64,000 nucleotides of DNA, from the NCBI RefSeq assembly GCF_910596095.1, contig NC_056552.1:9095111-9159110 (forward strand). The letters are read 5' to 3'. The notes beneath the pieces are model-generated. The model was not told the origin of the DNA and did no database searches. It saw nothing but the letters and a program-made list of their open reading frames with translations. Position 1 is the stretch's first letter. Every line of letters starts with the position of its first letter. Origin of the DNA: Thunnus maccoyii (taxonomy: Eukaryota; Chordata; Actinopteri; Scombriformes; Scombridae). Position numbers and translations under genes: made by a program. Shown piece after piece: positions 59,229 to 64,000 of the stretch.

Positions 59229-62200
59229 TTAATTTTTCCACTCCATGTAGATGAGGAGTAGAAAAGTTGAGACGACGATGATGTAGAAAATGAAGAAAGC
59301 TCTGTTGATTCTTGTGGCCCAGTGGGAAGACTTCCCTCCCTCGTCTCTGCAGCTGAGGTGCAGATTCACAGTTTTCTGCAGCTCCCTCAGCTCCTCCAGG
59401 ATCAGCAGTAACACACGAGACTCTCCTGACTGCACGATGTTGTCAACCTGCACAAACACACACACGGAGGCGCAGAGTCATGTTAGTCAGTTTATTCTCC
59501 TACACAGACTGATCATGTATCGTAAGCCGAGTGGCCAAAATGGTGTCATTTTGTGCATTTTATCACGCAGGATATTTACATCAAAAACCTTTGCCTACAT
59601 TGCTGTGGTACAGCTATGTGGTCATGTTTTGATGAATCTGCAGTCTCAACATTAGTATATATTATAGTGTATCGTGAATTATGAACTTACTGAGCTACTA
59701 AACCCTTCTACATAATCTATTCTTTCACAGTCTTTCATGGTTTAATAGAAGAGAAAGCAGCATTACAGGGAGAAGAGGGCAGTAACAGTGCAATGATATT
59801 GCTGCAAATACAATAAAAGGAAAAATTGCCTTGCTACACTGGTCTCCCTCTAAATCATAGGAATAGATGTTGCTTCCACTAACTTCACTTTCGGGTAGCT
59901 TTCTGCTGACCTGAATGGGGATAAAATCAATTAATCGTGCGGCTCTTCTAGATTTTCCAAATGTTATTGGACCAAATGGATGTTGTCAAAATACTTGATT
60001 CACTGTTTTACAGCAGTTCCTTTTCCAATGATCGTGTGTGGGGAAAAAAATGTTTGGGGTGCCAGTGTGCATCACGTGACGGATCCAGAAGTAGTAATTA
60101 CACAGTTTGGCCACTATGTCAAATTGGCTTCTCACCCCAGCAGTCTTGGGGCCACCCTGGGGGCTTACATTGAACAACGGACTTTGGCTGACGTGAGGCG
60201 TCCATGTTTGTTTGGTTTTCAGGCACTTCTATATTATTAAGTTCCAACTCGGATTTATCTGAGCTTTCAGAAAAATCCCTGTCTCATAATTACGACTTGG
60301 ACGTTGTCATATTCACTATTTGCAAGTTGGAAACTCATAATTACGGTAACGCTGATATGACCTCAACGCTGCATGAATCAAGGTCCAACCTGGACTAGCA
60401 ATGAAGTGCGTTGCCTTCTTTATCTGCAGAGATAAAGACCTGCAGGATCTTCCCCCAGAGCCACAGATACTATACAACTGTTTTCACAGGCTGGGTAGTA
60501 CTCCCCCTGACAAGTAAACTGACCCTTTATGTGTAAAATCTGTGTGTCCCAGTTAAGATGATAAAATTTAGCATGTAAAGATCCTACGTCATAACACACA
60601 TGTGAAATCACACAACTTTCTCCAATGTTCCCCTGGGCTCCTAATAGTGCTGAATCTGTATCTATAATGGTGTACCTCTGCAGCGACAGGCAGCAGTTCA
60701 TGTTGTTTCTCACCGTCGGACACTTTGCAGATGCACGAACAGCCAGTCCGTCTTTTCTCATCTGAAAACACACAGCAGCTTTGAGTGACAGGACCAGCAA
60801 CATGACTCACAATTATACTGAATATTAAAAGCACCAGAAAACTCACAATGACATTAAATATTTGTGACTAAATAAGGGGAAATCAGCATTTACAGATAGA
60901 TGTCTAACATGCAGCAGCCCTTCTGTTGGCTGCAAACTCACACTGTTCAGCCAAAACTTGATCAGACCCAGAACTTTATTTTAAATTCTAGGGAAGATCC
61001 TGAAGTTGACAAAGATACCAAATACGTCAGATTGAATTTTGGGTAAATGTGTATAAAATAATGCACAAAACATCTAGAATATTTCAATGTGATACACGAT
61101 GCAGCCATAAAAACATAGGTGTGAATATTTCATTCAGTGTAAACATCAAATAGCTTCAATTAAGAGTTGAAACAATCTGATCGAGCATATGTACAATACT
61201 GTGAAAACTCTGCTCTTGTCTTTGATCTGGGTCTCACCTGTGTTACAGTTATCAACTTGGTCTTTTTCCTGTTTGTCCTCCCAGTCCTCCCTGAGCCTGA
61301 GCTTCTCCTGGGAGTCTTTCTCCATCAGATATGTAACCAAGATTGTTTCCAGCAGACTGAGCAGCATCAGAGCAAAAATCACAATGCAGTAGGTCGCTGA
61401 GAGAAAGAAACGGTCAATAACTACTTGTTATATTGGTAGTTTGTGCTCCTGATTATATGAAACATGATCCTGTTTAAGACTCAGTTCAGCCAAATCATAA
61501 AAAAAACATATTTGGTGGTAATATCTAGACATGTAGATCATTTTGGTTTGATTGTCTTCTACAATAGAAGCGAATAGAATTTAATTTGTGGTATTCAAAG
61601 CATTAAAAAATTACATTTTGACAGCTCAACAGCAAGATGCCTTTGCAGAAATAAAACAGCTACTTTCTACCAAAGAAATAGTCACAGTGAAAATGGTTGA
61701 TGCCTGGACAACACTAGTGATATGTGATGACTTATGTTTTCTTTGTAATTTGGGTGAATTGACCCTTTAAGGACTCCGGTGAGGTCCAGGTTTTTGTACC
61801 TATGAGTGGGGTCTTGTTGGACATGGAAGGCAGGATGTCGTTTAGGATGAGCAGCAGCACGGAGATGGCCAGCAGCACGGTGACTTTGAAGCCCAGCTTC
61901 TCCCCTCGATGGTCGGAGATGAAGTAGGAGGCCAAGTCCAGACACAGGAAGAACAGGATGGGCAACAGGAAGTTGATGACATGGAGGAGGGGTCTCCTCT
62001 TCATGGTGAACTAGGAGGACAGGATCAAGGATCAGGCGACCAAATTACAACAAAAATTAAGACCTGCGAGTAATTTTTTTTTAAACTTGTTTGCACAAGT
62101 CAGTTACTCATATTACTCAGTTACTCATATTACTTAGTTTGTGCACACAAATTATTAATTAATAAAAATTTGTTCTGTTCATTTCAGCATTCATGTGCTG

Positions 62201-64000
62201 AATTTACTCATTCCAGACCACAAATGAGTATTTCATAAAACTGACAATACTGTTTGAAGTTACAGTATGTGTGCAGAAATTAACAGTGGTCAAATTAAGT
62301 AATTTAAAAGCTTGAATTAAAGCTGCAGTATGGGACATTTGTCTCCCCCTTCTGGCAATGAGAGTAATTACAAAAACACTGTCGACATGCGCTTATGTCA
62401 TAAGCTCTGCCGCTGTCTACTCCGTCGCTACTGTTGTGGCTGTAAAACAGTGGATAAACTGCTTTGAGCGTCACACAACCCCCGTGAAATGACTCGTTTT
62501 GCCATCAGAATTTGATCCAATCGATTCGATAACTTTTGGAAAGTCTAGAGGAGCCGCACAATTAAATAATTTGATCCCCATTCAAGTTAGCAGAGAGCTA
62601 ACCGGAAGTGAGTAAGTAAGTAAGTCTTGAATTAAGTGACTCTACAGCTCACATTAAGTCATTTGAGGACAAAAATTAGTTGATTATATTTTTATAATGT
62701 TATGTTCAGTTAGTTTGAGAGCACAAATCATCGAATTAAGCAATTTGAGAGTAAAGCTCGATCAATACTGATTGAATACTGATTATTTAAAGTTGGTGAG
62801 ACACCGTCTCTACTTTAACTCAAACATTTTGAGGTTTGTGTATTACAACTTCTTGTTACTTATTGTTCAACATATAGCCTGTACCATTATATTTGTAATA
62901 AACCAATATTGGCTGATATATACGCCCAACAGATTTATCGATCCCTATTCTCCCATAACACACCCTTAACAGTCCCTTTCTTTTCTTTCATTTAGTCCAT
63001 TTGGAGGTTTATTATCATTACCTTTCTTATTATTACTGTATCATTATGATTAGAGTTACTATTATGAGTCACTCTCAGTACTGTTCTGTTTTTTTTCTTT
63101 GTATTCTTTGCATTCGTACCCTCAATGTCTGTAAACTCTGTTTTTTGTTATGGTTAACTACCTGTCAAAATCAAGAAAATAGCACCCAGAGATTTCCTCT
63201 TTGTTTCACCCTGAGACCTGTCAGGATTTTATAAATAGGTGACAAATTGAAAGTGTAAAAATTAAAGTGTCTTAGCCAGGTGTTGGGCCACGCTGAGCAT
63301 CTAGCTCTAATGTTTCTCAGCATAGATTGTCACAGCATTGAGAGATAAACACCATTCTTCCAAAAGATATTTCCTAATTTTGTGTTTTGTTGATGGTGGT
63401 GGAGAGCGTTGTCTGACACATCGCTCCTAAATCTCCTATTTGTTTACTGTGACGTCTGTCTCATCTCATTCCCATCAAACCATTCAGTGAGCCTTCATGC
63501 CCTGTATGGAGGCATTTGCATTCATTACGTTTCTCTCTCTCGTTTATTCTGGTTTTTCCTTTGATTTGTCCCCATCTGTCTTGCGTACTGTGTATATGAG
63601 CTGTTCCCACGGTTTGTTGTCAAAGGTGAAATTGTAGCTGGCGACAGATAGTTGGAGGAACTCCCACTCTCCTTGAGTCTTCATCATCTCTCGGGAAAAT
63701 TGCGTGGCCCGAGACGAGTTGGAGAAAGGGATGAGGCGAATTTCATCAACTGTGGACAGAAGAGAGGGAGGTATAAAAACATGTTCAACAACTCTGATCT
63801 TCAGTATGGACAGTCAGAGACAACACACACTCCATGCCTCACCACAGTGTATGGCAGAGCCGATGGAGATGTTGCATTTCTGCGTGTCGAAGGGGAACTT
63901 GTGGACGTCCATCTTGCAGGTGCTGACTACCTTCATGTCCTCTTCAGAGGTGATCGTCCCATCGTAGGACACGTACATGTAGGGATTCTGAGGTGAGTCG
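59229..64000 (-). CDS. HTR3-like Cys-loop receptor gene 5 (exons 5-10; 5' part beyond right edge)
   Basis: Exons: 63843 to the edge (exon 5, cut about 12 nt short of its expected 170), 63589-63749, 61800-62010, 61238-61396, 60676-60761, 59229-59447. Phases match the other genes. Exon 5 has FPFD between the two Cys; loop B Trp is Ala (GSAIHC); loop C (near [10 protein letters not shown]) has a Trp, unlike genes 2-4. The pore exon keeps Glu at -1' (HRGEKLGF), Leu 9' and an Asp at 20' (NDILP) as in human 5-HT3A. M4 ([19 protein letters not shown]) ends EWKN. It is the most diverged paralogue of the array and has the shortest introns, with no recognised LINE or LTR, so it may be the oldest or most constrained member. 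Confidence 0.88.

Overview
The window looks like nuclear DNA of a teleost fish, probably a spiny-rayed one. Genes have short exons with GT-AG introns, non-coding DNA is AT-rich with long CA/TG and TA microsatellites, and the transposon mix (L2-type LINEs, piggyBac, Ty3/gypsy, epsilon/gamma-like endogenous retrovirus, tRNA-SINE heads) is typical of fish. I see no prokaryotic features. The species cannot be named from the sequence alone.

The only host genes I can support are a head-to-tail array of Cys-loop ligand-gated ion channel genes of the 5-HT3 (HTR3) type, all on the minus strand. Three are complete, with ten exons each: gene 2 (5943-14148, 467 aa), gene 3 (23013-32028, 456 aa) and gene 4 (42716-52368, 462 aa). 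Two are cut by the window edges: gene 1 (exons 1-2 only, 439-1608) and gene 5 (exons 5-10, 59229 to the right edge). I built the exon models by hand from splice sites, reading phase and cross-paralogue alignment; phases close in all three complete genes. Between the genes lie relics of further units: exon 1 alone near 17.2 kb, a decayed exon 1 near 20.6 kb, exon 2 alone near 36.9 and 38.1 kb, and a promoter remnant near 39.1 kb. This is a birth-and-death family still in motion.

The predicted proteins have a short signal peptide, an extracellular domain with the 13-residue Cys-loop, a cation-type M2 pore (Glu at -1', Leu at 9', Glu at 20'), M3, a moderate cytoplasmic loop and M4. By eye they lack the aromatic residues that hold serotonin in 5-HT3A (loop B Trp is Val or Ala; the loop C tyrosines are absent in genes 2-4). 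They may be accessory subunits or receptors for another ligand. Gene 2 also carries Gly in place of the near-invariant Cys-loop Asp.

Region by region: 0-1.7 kb gene 1 5' end; 2-5.9 kb dispersed repeats; 5.9-14.3 kb gene 2; 14.9-20.8 kb endogenous retrovirus pol debris and exon-1 relics; 20.9-22.9 kb repeats; 23.0-32.2 kb gene 3 with a LINE and a solo LTR in introns; 32.9-35.8 kb a second copy of the retrovirus debris plus a SINE head; 36.9-39.4 kb exon-2 and promoter relics; 39.7-40.7 kb a decayed Myb/SANT-like gene; 42.7-52.5 kb gene 4 with a tandem repeat, a MITE and an L2 LINE in introns; 54.1-57.6 kb a decayed Ty3/gypsy element into whose pol a piggyBac element has jumped at a TTAA; 59.2-64 kb gene 5. 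Homology of the flanks shows that gene 2 and gene 3 were duplicated together with their upstream retrovirus fragment.
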